From Cytophagales bacterium (GTDB taxonomy: Bacteria; Bacteroidota; Bacteroidia; Cytophagales; Microscillaceae), in NCBI GenBank assembly GCA_004293905.1, contig RDZE01000023.1, positions 1 to 64,000 on the forward strand: a stretch of DNA of 64,000 nucleotides, written 5' to 3'. The translations under genes were made by a program, and so were the position numbers. Positions 50,596 to 59,861 of this stretch are shown piece by piece; the first letter of the stretch is position 1; each line of letters starts with the position of its first letter. The notes under the pieces are model-generated. The model had not been told where the DNA came from, made no database searches, and saw nothing but the letters and a program-made list of their open reading frames with translations.

Positions 50596-51384
50596 ATGAA
50601 CTTACTCAATTCTCATTATACAGAAGCTACCACCATTGCCCAATTGAAGGAACAATTCAATACAACACAACCTTACAAGCATTTGGTGATGGATAATTTT
50701 TTAGAAGAAGCATTTGCCAATACTATCCACGACTATTTTCCTGCCATCGATGTGCTCAATAAACACTACAAAGGGCTCAATGAGCAAAAATCTGAAGGCT
50801 CTAACTTTGAAGCTTTTCACCCTTCTTTTTCCCAACTAAGACAAATGCTGATGTCCAAAGAGTTTTGTCAATGGGTTTCTGACATTGTAGGCATTCCCGA
50901 TTTATTCATCACCGATGACAAACTCGGCACAGGGCTACACCAAGGAGGAAATGGCAGTTTCTTAGATATTCATATCGACTTTAATATTCATACGGAGAAA
51001 AATGTGCATCGCCGCCTCAATTTACTCATTTACATGAACAAAGATTGGAAAGACGAATACGGTGGGCACTTAGAAATGTGGAATAGCAACATGACCCAAT
51101 GCGAGAAAAAAGTAGCTCCTTTGTTCAATCGCTGTGTTATTTTTGAAACCAATGAAATTTCTTATCATGGCTACTCCAAAGTAACACTCCCAGAAGGACT
51201 TACGCGCCGCTCTTTTTATGCTTACTTCTATACTGACATTCGCGAAGGGGCTACCAAATACCACGATACTGTTTTCAAACCAAAACCCGAAGACAGCACC
51301 ACCAAAAAAATAGGCACTACGCTCAAGGAAAGCATTAAAAACTTTACTAAAGCCTCTTTAAGAAAAATAGGTATACATATATAA
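50596..51384 (+). CDS. 2-oxoglutarate/Fe(II)-dependent oxygenase (prolyl 4-hydroxylase type)
   Basis: A 262-residue cytoplasmic protein with the double-stranded beta-helix active site: His126-x-Asp128 in LDIHIDFNIH and distal His191 in SYHGYSK complete the 2-His-1-carboxylate triad, with Arg204/Arg205 in RRSFYAYFY as the 2-oxoglutarate-binding residue. EYGGHLEMW is also family-typical. The hydroxylated substrate is unknown; related bacterial enzymes act on proteins or on sugar/lipid precursors. It begins 53 nt from the divergent GWxTD start. Confidence 0.9.
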   Translation: MNLLNSHYTEATTIAQLKEQFNTTQPYKHLVMDNFLEEAFANTIHDYFPAIDVLNKHYKGLNEQKSEGSNFEAFHPSFSQLRQMLMSKEFCQWVSDIVGIPDLFITDDKLGTGLHQGGNGSFLDIHIDFNIHTEKNVHRRLNLLIYMNKDWKDEYGGHLEMWNSNMTQCEKKVAPLFNRCVIFETNEISYHGYSKVTLPEGLTRRSFYAYFYTDIREGATKYHDTVFKPKPEDSTTKKIGTTLKESIKNFTKASLRKIGIHI

Positions 51385-51396
51385 TACTTTTTTTAA

Positions 51397-51426
51397 TTGT
51401 TTTCACGAAAAATGCTCTTACATTTG
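51397..51426 (+). promoter_or_regulatory. Promoter for amidohydrolase-GT4: TTG at 51397-51399 and TACATTTG at 51419-51426
   Basis: Exact -7 box with a TTG -33 element 19 nt upstream, 35 nt before the amidohydrolase start at 51462. Confidence 0.65.
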
Positions 51427-51461
51427 CCTCAAATATTTTCCATATTTGAACATCTACAATT

Positions 51462-53114
51462 ATGAGAGCATTTTTTCTTTTTATCACCCTCATTGTATGG
51501 CTAAGTGCCTGCCAAACCAACTCCACCAAAAAAGAGGTAGATTTAATCGTCTATAATGCAAAAGTATACACTGTCAATGCTACTTTCGAAACCGCCGAAG
51601 CCTTCGCCATCAATGAAGGGAAATTTGTAGCCATAGGTACTACTCAAGACATCAAACAGAAATACCAAGCAAAAACAGAGATAGACGCAAAAAATAAAAG
51701 CATATATCCCGGACTTTATGATGCGCACTGCCACTTTTATGGCTATGGTCAATTTTTGCAAGAAGTCAATTTAGTAGGCACTAATTCCCCTGCTGAAATC
51801 ATTGAGAAACTAAAAGAATACCAACGCAAGAACCCTCAAAAAACTTGGATTGTGGGCAGAGGTTGGGACCAAAACGATTGGGAGAAAAAAGAATTTCCGA
51901 CCAAAGAAATGTTAGATGCGGTCTTCCCTGACCAACCCGTTTTCTTAACACGTGTAGATGGGCACGCCGCTTGGGTCAATAGCAAAGCTATGAAAATAGC
52001 AGGCATCAGCGAAACCCAAAACGTAACTATAGAAGGAGGAAGCGTGATGCAAAAAGACAATAAAAATACAGGAATTTTTGTTGATAATGCCACCCTTTTA
52101 ATAGAAAAACACATTCCTCCCTACTCAGCCACCGACATGCAAAAAGCCTTGCAAGACGCACAAGCGCAGTGCTTTGCCGTAGGGCTTACCACCGTTTCCG
52201 ATGCAGGTTTAGGACGCGAAGTATTGGAGGTGATAGACCAAATGCACAAAAAAGGAACTTTAGACATGCGCATCTATGCCATGCTCTCCTCCGATGAAGC
52301 TACCTTAGCATACTACCTTCCAAAGGGTATCTACAAAACTGACAAACTGTCTATTCGCTCCGTAAAAGTATATGCCGATGGCGCATTAGGCTCTCGTGGA
52401 GCTTGTTTATTAGCTCCTTATGCCGACCGCCCCAATGAAAAAGGCTTTTTGCTCAGAAGCCCCGACTCGCTGAAAATACTCATAGAACGCATTGCAGAAA
52501 AAGGTTTCCAAGCCAACACACATTGCATAGGCGACTCTGCAAACCGACTCATACTCAACCTATATGCCCATTTGCTCAAAGGCAAAAACGATAAACGCTG
52601 GCGCATAGAACACGCACAAGTAGTGGAGGAAGCCGATTTCGCAAAATTCGGACAGTACAACATTTTGCCTTCCGTACAGCCCACCCATGCCACTTCTGAT
52701 ATGTATTGGGCAGGTGATAGACTTGGTAACACACGCCTCAAAAATGCCTATGCCTTCAAAAAACTCTATGAACAAAACCAAATGATACCTTTTGGTAGCG
52801 ATTTCCCCGTAGAACATATCAACCCTCTTTATGGCTTTCATGCCGCTGTTGCCCGCAAAGATGCCAAAGGTTTCCCCGAAAAAGGTTTTCAAATGGAAAA
52901 TGCAGTAAGCCGTGAAATAGCCCTCAAAGCAATGACGATTTGGGCTGCCTTTGCCAATTTCGAAGAAAAAGAGAGAGGGAGCATAGAAGTAGGGAAAATG
53001 GCAGATTTTATCATTACGATGGAAGATTTTATGCAAGTTCCTGAAGAAAAAATCAGAGAGGTAAGTATTTGGCAGACTTTTGTAGGAGGGAAAAAAGTGT
53101 ATGAAAAAAAATGA
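51462..53114 (+). CDS. Amidohydrolase family lipoprotein (YtcJ/amidohydrolase 3 type)
   Basis: A 550-residue protein with lipobox LSAC (Cys16 or 17) and the amidohydrolase_3 layout: beta-sandwich DLIVYNAKVYTV, metal motif DAHCHFYG (about 85-92), GRGWDQNDW, TRVDGHAAWVNS, the active-site loop KVYADGALGSRGA and the later DFPVEHINP with metal-ligand Asp. YtcJ-like enzymes hydrolyse C-N bonds of unknown substrates. As a lipoprotein it acts in the periplasm or outer membrane. The GT4 gene overlaps its last 14 bases. Confidence 0.9.
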   Translation: MRAFFLFITLIVWLSACQTNSTKKEVDLIVYNAKVYTVNATFETAEAFAINEGKFVAIGTTQDIKQKYQAKTEIDAKNKSIYPGLYDAHCHFYGYGQFLQEVNLVGTNSPAEIIEKLKEYQRKNPQKTWIVGRGWDQNDWEKKEFPTKEMLDAVFPDQPVFLTRVDGHAAWVNSKAMKIAGISETQNVTIEGGSVMQKDNKNTGIFVDNATLLIEKHIPPYSATDMQKALQDAQAQCFAVGLTTVSDAGLGREVLEVIDQMHKKGTLDMRIYAMLSSDEATLAYYLPKGIYKTDKLSIRSVKVYADGALGSRGACLLAPYADRPNEKGFLLRSPDSLKILIERIAEKGFQANTHCIGDSANRLILNLYAHLLKGKNDKRWRIEHAQVVEEADFAKFGQYNILPSVQPTHATSDMYWAGDRLGNTRLKNAYAFKKLYEQNQMIPFGSDFPVEHINPLYGFHAAVARKDAKGFPEKGFQMENAVSREIALKAMTIWAAFANFEEKERGSIEVGKMADFIITMEDFMQVPEEKIREVSIWQTFVGGKKVYEKK

Positions 53115-54390
53115 GGCTTCCCTGCCTAAAATTGTATTAATCAATACCTTTGCTCAAGGTGGAGGAGCGGCTTTGGCTTGCAAAAGACTTTATGAGGCTT
53201 TGCAAAAAACCAACCAAGTAACGGTAAAACATCTTACACAAACCTCTAAACCCTTCGGATATTATCCTAATTGGGGGCGTTTTTTGTACGAAAGATTGTT
53301 TTTTTTGCCCTACGAACGCAATGCAACAGCTCGTTTCGCTTTTTCGCCTGCTGTCATTGGTGCGCCACTTCATACACACCCATTCATCAAAGATGCCGAT
53401 ATTATTCACCTGCATTGGTTTCATTTTGGTTTTTTATCTATTGAAGCTCTTGAGAAATTAGCAAAACTCAACAAACCAATCGTTTGGACATTGCACGATA
53501 TGTGGGCTTTTACAGGAGGATGTCATTATGCCAGCACTTGTACTCATTTTGAAGAAGAATGTGGGAATTGTCATTTATTACGCCGCCCTCATCAGCAAGA
53601 TTTATCTCACAGAAGATGGCAAAAAAAAATGGCTATTTTCGAGAAAATAAAACATTGGCGATGGGTTGCCTGTAGTCAATGGCTACGCAATACCGCACAG
53701 AAAAGCAGCATAGGGCAATTTTTGACCCAAAAAAACCCTCATTTCCGAATCTTAGATATTCCGAACCCACTCGATACTACCCTTTTCCACCCCTACCCTA
53801 CCGCCGAAGTACGACAACGCTGGCAGTTGCCTATCCATAAAAAACTGATTCTTTTTGCCGCCGCCAATCTTCAAGACCCTCGAAAAGGGTATCATTATTT
53901 CCAAAAAGCCTTAGAAGCCATAGCACAAACACAACCCAATACCTTGCAAGAATGGGCAGTAGTAATGTTCGGAAAACTCCCCCCTAAAACGGACATACAA
54001 CTCCCCTACCCTATTCATCATTTAGGTATGTTACAAGGCGCACAAACATTAGCAGAAGCCTATAGCGCGGCAGATGTATTTGTGTTACCCTCCTTAGAAG
54101 ACAACTTACCCAATACACTCATGGAAAGTATGGCTTGTGGCACGCCCGCTGTGGCTTTCCGAACGGGAGGAATTCCTGAAATGATGCAACACCAAGAAGA
54201 GGGCTACCTTGCTGACTACCAATCTATTGAAGACTTAGCAAAAGGCATTTTATATACCTTATCAATGCCTAAAACAGTACAAGGCGAAAAAGCACGACAA
54301 AAGGTAATGGTATCTTACAATGAAGAAAACATCACTCAACAATATATAAAAGTATACAATGAGTTATTGTCTGATGTTGTTGCTTACTGA
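53101..54390 (+). CDS. GT4 family glycosyltransferase
   Basis: A 429-residue cytoplasmic GT-B enzyme. The N-terminal half binds acceptor (TFAQGGGAALACKRLYEAL, IVWTLHDMWAFTGGCHYA); the C-terminal half carries the donor site with LFAAANLQDPRKGYHYF and the signature DVFVLPSLEDNLPNTLMESMACGTPAVAF, including the ExxxxxxxE acidic motif. HYASTCTHFEEECGNC is a Cys-rich insertion also seen in related wall/LPS glycosyltransferases. It is coupled by overlap to the amidohydrolase gene. Confidence 0.9.
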   Translation: MKKNEASLPKIVLINTFAQGGGAALACKRLYEALQKTNQVTVKHLTQTSKPFGYYPNWGRFLYERLFFLPYERNATARFAFSPAVIGAPLHTHPFIKDADIIHLHWFHFGFLSIEALEKLAKLNKPIVWTLHDMWAFTGGCHYASTCTHFEEECGNCHLLRRPHQQDLSHRRWQKKMAIFEKIKHWRWVACSQWLRNTAQKSSIGQFLTQKNPHFRILDIPNPLDTTLFHPYPTAEVRQRWQLPIHKKLILFAAANLQDPRKGYHYFQKALEAIAQTQPNTLQEWAVVMFGKLPPKTDIQLPYPIHHLGMLQGAQTLAEAYSAADVFVLPSLEDNLPNTLMESMACGTPAVAFRTGGIPEMMQHQEEGYLADYQSIEDLAKGILYTLSMPKTVQGEKARQKVMVSYNEENITQQYIKVYNELLSDVVAY

Positions 54391-55088
54391 CAATATTTTT
54401 GAAGAGCCGCTTGAGCATCTTCATACTTCAAACGTGCCGCTTCTTTGAGGTGTAAACAAGCATTTTTATTTTCCTTGATTTGCACCTCCGCAATTCCTAA
54501 AGCATAATAGGCTTTTGCAAATTGATTGTCCAATTGTATTGTTTGTTTAAATCCTACAATGGCTTCTTTATAATTCTCCATCATAAAATATAAATTGGCG
54601 CGGTTATAATGAGCATTTTTATCCTTAGGATTCAGTTTTAGGGCAGTTTCAAAGTCTTGCAAGGCTTTGTCTAAAGCATTGAGTTGAGAATAAACAAAGC
54701 CTCTATTCACAAAAATTTCGCTGTTCTTTTTTTCCAACAGAAGTGCTTCGTCATAGTCTTTCAATGCGCCTTGCCAATCTTGCAACTGAGCTTTAGCCAA
54801 ACCACGATTATAGAAAGGTTTATAGTTTTTTTTATCTAATAAAATAGCTTGGTTAAAATCGGCAATGGCTTCGGGGTATTTTTTCATTTCAAAAAGAGCT
54901 ACACCGCGCATATTGAGCAAATCTACGTTTTTGCTTTCTTTCTCTAAGGCAGTATTGAGTGTAGCGATTGCCTCTTCATACTTACCTTCTTGCATTTGCG
55001 TTTTGGCTTTATCTACCCATACTTTTATAGATTGTTGGCAACTGGTAAATAGTAAAAGCCCTACGATAATTTTTTTAAAAGGTTTCAT
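54384..55088 (-). CDS. TPR lipoprotein
   Basis: A 234-residue protein with lipobox LFTSC (Cys17) and then about six tetratricopeptide repeats of 34 residues (GKYEEAIATLNTALEKE, KKYPEAIADFNQAILLD, QDWQGALKDYDEALLLEKK, NALDKALQDFETALKLNP). TPR solenoids mediate protein binding. It overlaps the convergent GT4 gene by 7 bp and is divergent from purS. Function unknown. Confidence 0.88.
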   Translation of the reverse strand: MKPFKKIIVGLLLFTSCQQSIKVWVDKAKTQMQEGKYEEAIATLNTALEKESKNVDLLNMRGVALFEMKKYPEAIADFNQAILLDKKNYKPFYNRGLAKAQLQDWQGALKDYDEALLLEKKNSEIFVNRGFVYSQLNALDKALQDFETALKLNPKDKNAHYNRANLYFMMENYKEAIVGFKQTIQLDNQFAKAYYALGIAEVQIKENKNACLHLKEAARLKYEDAQAALQKYCQ

Positions 55089-55128
55089 ATTTTTAGCTCC
55101 AAAAGTAAGGTTTTTTTATTTATTTAAC

Positions 55129-55136
55129 TATCTTTG
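55129..55136 (+). promoter_or_regulatory. Promoter -7 box TATCTTTG before purS
   Basis: Exact TAnnTTTG match 21 nt before the purS start at 55158; it rules out an in-frame start at 55134. Confidence 0.6.
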
Positions 55137-55157
55137 CGGTGCGATTATGAAAAAAAT

Positions 55158-55415
55158 ATGAAAAAGTTTATAGCAGAAATAGACATCATGCCCATCAGAG
55201 AAATCTTAGACCCACAAGGGAAAGCCGTAACTTTGGGTTTGAATAATTTGGGTTTGAACGAAGTAGCAGAAGCACGCGTAGGTAAACACATTACCTTGCA
55301 ATTAGAGGCAGAAAGCGAAGACAAAGCCAAAGAAAAAGTAGAAACCGCTTGTCAGAAACTATTGGCAAATTTAATTATGGAAAAATACAGTTATGAGATA
55401 TTGGCTGTAGAATAA
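55158..55415 (+). CDS. purS: Phosphoribosylformylglycinamidine synthase subunit PurS
   Basis: An 85-residue PurS: MKKFIAEIDIMPIREILDPQGKA, the GLNNLGLNEVAEARVGKHITL strand and the AKEKVETACQKLLANLIMEKYSYEI helix. In species with small PurL, PurS bridges PurL and PurQ in the fourth step of purine synthesis. Here it stands alone; no purL or purQ gene is in the window. The start at 55158 is preferred because an earlier in-frame codon lies within the promoter. Confidence 0.9.
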   Translation: MKKFIAEIDIMPIREILDPQGKAVTLGLNNLGLNEVAEARVGKHITLQLEAESEDKAKEKVETACQKLLANLIMEKYSYEILAVE

Positions 55416-55425
55416 TTCATCATTA

Positions 55426-56856
55426 TTATCTTTTTTGGGAGATGCCTTCTTGAGTCAAAAACTTATCATACTCCTCAATCAAAGCACTATATAACATTTC
55501 AGCCACTATATCAGCACCTTTGTTTGTAAAGTGGATAAAATCTTTATTGGCTAATGATTCGGGCTTGGCAAATACCCAACTTGGCATAGAATTTTTGCCC
55601 CCCATTGCTTCGTACAAATCCCAAAAAGCGCAACCTGCTCTAAAAGCGGCACTTTTTTGTGCATCACGAATGGCTTCTATATTAGGGTAACTTTCATAAC
55701 GATTGCCTACCTTGCGCGATACATCTGAAACCCCTACTACCAATACACTTACCGAAGGCGAAAGACTTTTTAGGTATTTCAGTTCTTGGTAAAATTGTTC
55801 TTCATAGTCATCATAATTGTCCTGTATATAAGGGACTATATTGACACCAAACTGCAAAATAATCATCTTAACATCCATTTTTTCTAATTGCTCAGTAAAA
55901 TATACTCGCTGAATGCGCGAAAATTCTACCCCTGAACTCCCTCGCAACGGTATGTTATCAAAAGCAATACCATCATTGCAGTCTAAAGCAAACCCATATA
56001 TTTCAGGGCTATTTTTACCCTTAAATTGAAGCGAAAGTTGATGATAATTTCCTTCTAAATCGAAAGCTACCCACTCAAATTGATTGCTTTTATTGAGGGG
56101 CTGGCTGTATGTTTTCCCCTGACTAACAATATTGAGTTCTGCATTTTGGCGCGGATTGCGATAAAAAACCTTCAAACTTTCAGCCTTGCGCTGTAAATCG
56201 TGGGTAGCAAAAGGAGAAATACCTATGTTGATAGAGGCTGAATTGCCTTTGTAAGTATAAAAATTTCCCAACAAACCAAACAACCCTTTGACGCTTTTTC
56301 TATAAGTATTGCCATAAATAGCCGTTTTTACCCAATTGTCAGAGCTTTTTTGTTGCAGGGTAATCTTGGCAGGCTGATTTACCACCGAAACCCAACCTAC
56401 TCCACAGCCCCCAAACTCTTCTTGAAACTTGGCACGAATAGACGCTGTCATGCGGTCGCCCTCTAATTGTGAATCGCCATAGTGCAATACACGAATCGCT
56501 CCTTTCTGAAAATCAACCCATTGCAATGCTCTAAAAAATGCATACAAAGCCGTATCTTTTTGGTGTGGATACTGAATTTTGATTTTTTCTTCTACTACTA
56601 TAGTATTTTTTTTAGTACTTTTCTCCTTGTTCTCTGTTTTTTGAGGCTTTTTTTGGTATTTTTGTTCTATCTCCGAAATATCGGCATATTGTGTTTTTTG
56701 TTTCTCAGAGAAAAATAAAGCCCAAAGGTTAGGTACTTGCAAAGTTTGGTCTTCTACTAACTGAAACTGCGCAGGGAGTGCAAAAGAAATTAGTAACAAA
56801 CCTGCAAAAACATAGGCAAGCAATAGGGTTACTCTTTGAGGTTGATTTTCTGACAT
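55426..56856 (-). CDS. Membrane-anchored SGNH/GDSL hydrolase
   Basis: A 476-residue protein, start taken at 56856 (MSENQPQRVTLLL); 12 further upstream codons are possible. One membrane anchor (about 9-28), a disordered Lys/Glu linker (about 60-100) and then an SGNH domain: block I LHYGDSQLEGD with Ser129, oxyanion Gly in PLRGSSGVEF, block III LQFGVNIVP with Asn, and catalytic DFIHFTNKG near residue 445. Such enzymes deacetylate polysaccharide or peptidoglycan, often beside an MBOAT acyltransferase; none is found here. Confidence 0.85.
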   Translation of the reverse strand: MSENQPQRVTLLLAYVFAGLLLISFALPAQFQLVEDQTLQVPNLWALFFSEKQKTQYADISEIEQKYQKKPQKTENKEKSTKKNTIVVEEKIKIQYPHQKDTALYAFFRALQWVDFQKGAIRVLHYGDSQLEGDRMTASIRAKFQEEFGGCGVGWVSVVNQPAKITLQQKSSDNWVKTAIYGNTYRKSVKGLFGLLGNFYTYKGNSASINIGISPFATHDLQRKAESLKVFYRNPRQNAELNIVSQGKTYSQPLNKSNQFEWVAFDLEGNYHQLSLQFKGKNSPEIYGFALDCNDGIAFDNIPLRGSSGVEFSRIQRVYFTEQLEKMDVKMIILQFGVNIVPYIQDNYDDYEEQFYQELKYLKSLSPSVSVLVVGVSDVSRKVGNRYESYPNIEAIRDAQKSAAFRAGCAFWDLYEAMGGKNSMPSWVFAKPESLANKDFIHFTNKGADIVAEMLYSALIEEYDKFLTQEGISQKR

Positions 56857-56917
56857 TTTTTTTCTTTCTGCAAAAAATTGTTTTAATTGCAAATCTATGT
56901 AATTTTTTTGAGGAATT

Positions 56918-58219
56918 ATGGCATTTATCGAACCTTTTCGTGCTTGGCACTACAACGATTATCTTTCTGAACGCATTGCAGAACTCACGGCAAGTATTTC
57001 AGAAACTAAATTCAAACAACCCGAAACTGCCCTTTATGCGCAGCCTTTCCATAGTTTTCATTTGGCATCGCCCGTAGATGTGCCTCCTTTTGAAAATGTA
57101 GACCGAAGGTTAAAAAATTGGAAAATAGACAAAGTAATCAAGCAGGAAGCACTCCCTACTATTTTTCCTTATGAGCAAACCTATCAACTGCCTAACAGCG
57201 AAAATTTTGTAAAACAAAAAGGTTTTATTGTGCTTATTAAAATAGAGGAATGGCAAAATAAGGTAGTATTGCCACACGAAAAAACTTTTGCAGAAGCAGT
57301 ACAATTTCGAACAGAAATACTCAAAAATACCTACCTACACACTTCCCCTACGCATGGGCTGTACCAAGACAATGAACTACAATTAGAGCCTTATTTGGAA
57401 GAATCATTGCAAGTGCCTTTTTATGAGGTAGTAGATGAACAAGGCACTCAACATAAACTTTCTAAAATTCAAGATTGGAATGTGATTCGCCTTTTTAAAG
57501 AAGTGCTAAACCCTTTGCAGGTAATCATAGCCGATGGACATCACCGCTACGAGAGTTCTATCCGATTTATGCAACATTGCAAAGCGCAAAACCCTCAGCA
57601 TACAGGCAACGAAGCCTATAATTATCATTTGATATACCTTACCAATAGCATACAAAATCCTTTGGGGCTACTGCCTACGCATAGACTACTGAAGAACTTA
57701 ACAAATTTTTCCGCAACTGATTTTTTGGCAAAAGTAGCCCAATATTTTGAGATAGAAAACCTTAGTTCACCCAATGTTTTGGTAGAAAAACCTTTTGAAA
57801 AGGCTTGGGCATTTGGTTTGGTATTGCCCGATGAAAAGGCTTATTACCTAAAACTGAGAAAAGAAGCCTTCGACAAAGAAGCTCTCACTTGGCAAGCCCC
57901 TTTTTCGCTGCGAAATTTAGATATCGCCATTTTGCATCGTTTTCTGATAGAAAAAGTAGCCAATTTGCACGAGGGAAATCAATTTGAGCATTTGGATTTT
58001 GCTCAATATTCAGAAGATTGTATCCGAAAAGTAAGAAGTAGAGAGGTGCAGGTAGCCATTCTTACACACAAAGTACCCTTGCAAGAGATTTTTGATGTTT
58101 GCCAAAGTGGGTATCTGATGCCTCAAAAAGCAACCTATTTTTTCCCGAAAGTATTAAGTGGTTTGTTATTTGCAACAGTATTAGAAAACGAATTTTACCC
58201 CATTTATCTTCCGAGATAA
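56918..58219 (+). CDS. DUF1015 family protein
   Basis: A 433-residue cytoplasmic protein matching DUF1015: MAFIEPFRAWHYN, FPYEQTYQL, GLYQDNE, the hallmark ADGHHRYESSIRF (about 205-217), RLLKNL and the C-terminal TYFFPKVLSGLLF. The family is widespread and conserved but of unknown function; some members are linked to amino-acid or phosphate-ester metabolism. It is divergent from the SGNH gene with starts 62 nt apart, and is followed by the tandem repeat array. Confidence 0.9.
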   Translation: MAFIEPFRAWHYNDYLSERIAELTASISETKFKQPETALYAQPFHSFHLASPVDVPPFENVDRRLKNWKIDKVIKQEALPTIFPYEQTYQLPNSENFVKQKGFIVLIKIEEWQNKVVLPHEKTFAEAVQFRTEILKNTYLHTSPTHGLYQDNELQLEPYLEESLQVPFYEVVDEQGTQHKLSKIQDWNVIRLFKEVLNPLQVIIADGHHRYESSIRFMQHCKAQNPQHTGNEAYNYHLIYLTNSIQNPLGLLPTHRLLKNLTNFSATDFLAKVAQYFEIENLSSPNVLVEKPFEKAWAFGLVLPDEKAYYLKLRKEAFDKEALTWQAPFSLRNLDIAILHRFLIEKVANLHEGNQFEHLDFAQYSEDCIRKVRSREVQVAILTHKVPLQEIFDVCQSGYLMPQKATYFFPKVLSGLLFATVLENEFYPIYLPR

Positions 58220-58221
58220 GT

Positions 58222-58625
58222 AAGTATATAATCACATTTATTTTAGACAGGATTAACAGGATTAACAGGATTTTTTTGCCTGAAATCTTATCTTCATTTT
58301 ATTTATAACTAAGTATAATCACATCTATTTTAAACAGAATTAACAAGATTTTTTGCCTGAAATCTTATCTTCATTTTATTTTATAACTAAGTATAATCAC
58401 ATCTATTTTAAACAAGATTAACAAGATTTTTTGCCTGAAATCTTATCTTCATTTTATTTATAACTAAGTATAATCGCATCTATTTCAAACAGAATTAACA
58501 GGATTTTTTTGCCTGAAATCTTATCTTCATTTTATTTATAACTAAGTATAATCACATCTATTTCAAACAGAATTAACAGGATTTTTTTGCCTGAAATCTT
58601 ATCTTCATTTTATTTTTTTATAACT
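58222..58625. repeat. Five tandem copies of a ~78-bp intergenic repeat
   Basis: Copies start at 58222 (89 bp, with an extra 9-10 bp from a repeated GATTAACAG), 58311 (78), 58389 (77), 58466 (78) and 58544 (82). The unit begins AAGTATAATCACATCTATTT and contains GATTAACAGGATT..GCCTGAAATCTTATCTTC. CAGG and CCTG can pair within copies 1, 4 and 5; copies 2 and 3 carry CAAG instead and lose this pairing. There is no spacer diversity, so it is not CRISPR. The array fills the gap between two convergent genes. Confidence 0.92.
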
Positions 58626-58667
58626 ATAAACTAAATTTATTTAGGTGCTTGATTGTTATTAGGCATT

Positions 58668-59849
58668 TTATTTTGCCAATACCTTTGCAATGTCTATCCG
58701 ATAGGCTTTAAGAGCGGGTAATAATGCCGCTAAAAAAGCTGATGCAATGACGGTAAGCGCGAGCCAAAGTTCTTCAATGTAGTATTTGGTAGGTAAAAAT
58801 TTAATTTGCCCCCCTCCTACTCCATTGAGCAAAAATAAACTGCTATGTGCCAAAGCAAAGGCAAAAACCAGCCCCACAAACGTAATCAAAAAACTTTCTA
58901 AAAAGAGCAACTGCATTACTTTCCAACGCGATGCACCCAATGAGCGCAACAAAGCGATATCATAGGAACGTTCTTGGAGTGTAGTCCATAGATTGATAAA
59001 AATACTCAACAATGCCACTCCTAAGAGTAAATAAGCGGCATAGCGTATGAGTTCCTCCCCTGAACCTATTAGCCTGAACAAACGCGCTACTTCCAAAGCA
59101 GTTGCGGCGGCTTGCATATTCGTTTGAGCATTTACAATGCGTGGTAAATTAATTGCCGCCAGAGGATTTTTGTACTGAATAAGTAAGGCTGTAATTTCTT
59201 TTTCATCGCTCATTTTGTTCTTCGTGCTGTGTTCGTGCACGTGCCAAATTGTTTCGAGATTGCAGAGAATCAAATTGTCCAATATAGTATTGTTATATGC
59301 TAAAATGCCTACTACTACAAAATCGTGGTCTTTGTGTTGCAGTGTAGAATCTTCGGCTAAACCGTGCGAACTATGAAATTTTGCGCCTATAGTTAGTTTT
59401 TTTTCTTCGGCAACCCTCGCCCCTACTACTACCTCCATTTCTTTCTTCCAGATATTGCCTTGCGCCATTTTCCCTTCAAAATGACTGATGTATTCGGGCG
59501 TAGTACCTATGATGCGAGTTCCTTCGTAGCTATCGCCTACGGAAATAGGAATTGCCTTCTTAACATATCTTTTATTATTGGCTATTTTTTGCGCATCGTC
59601 CCAATAAATATTTCCCGTAGGCAAATCGATATGGTAAATATTACACAAAATGAGTTGCAAAGGACTCCCTTTTGCCCCAATGACCAAATCAATTCCTTTG
59701 CTTTGTTTTGTAAAACGTTGCTCTAAATGTTTTACGACAAGTATGCTCAATGTTATAAGCCCTACCCCCAAAGTAAGCAATAAAATATTTAGGAATGTGG
59801 GCAGCGGTCTTTTGAGCAAATAACGAAGCGTAATGGTAAAAATGTTCAT
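58668..59849 (-). CDS. ABC transporter permease (MacB/LolE/FtsX family)
   Basis: A 393-residue protein with an N-terminal helix (about 15-42), a large periplasmic domain (about 45-275) and three C-terminal membrane helices (about 280-300, 330-350, 370-390), the FtsX/MacB topology. MNIFTITLRYLLKRPLPTFLN and RSYDIALLRSLGASRWKVMQL are conserved in this permease family. It is paired with the ATPase gene 12 nt upstream on the minus strand. The substrate could be lipoprotein, a peptide or a small molecule; no membrane-fusion partner is adjacent. Confidence 0.88.
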   Translation of the reverse strand: MNIFTITLRYLLKRPLPTFLNILLLTLGVGLITLSILVVKHLEQRFTKQSKGIDLVIGAKGSPLQLILCNIYHIDLPTGNIYWDDAQKIANNKRYVKKAIPISVGDSYEGTRIIGTTPEYISHFEGKMAQGNIWKKEMEVVVGARVAEEKKLTIGAKFHSSHGLAEDSTLQHKDHDFVVVGILAYNNTILDNLILCNLETIWHVHEHSTKNKMSDEKEITALLIQYKNPLAAINLPRIVNAQTNMQAAATALEVARLFRLIGSGEELIRYAAYLLLGVALLSIFINLWTTLQERSYDIALLRSLGASRWKVMQLLFLESFLITFVGLVFAFALAHSSLFLLNGVGGGQIKFLPTKYYIEELWLALTVIASAFLAALLPALKAYRIDIAKVLAK

Positions 59850-59861
59850 TTTTAGTCTTTT

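Noticed and set aside
58099-58308. Plus-strand frame reading DRINRINRIFLPE at the start of the repeats
   Set aside because: It is made by the tandem repeat and the DUF1015 gene's end in another frame.
58222-58625. CRISPR array
   Set aside because: The copies are directly joined with no variable spacers and no cas genes.
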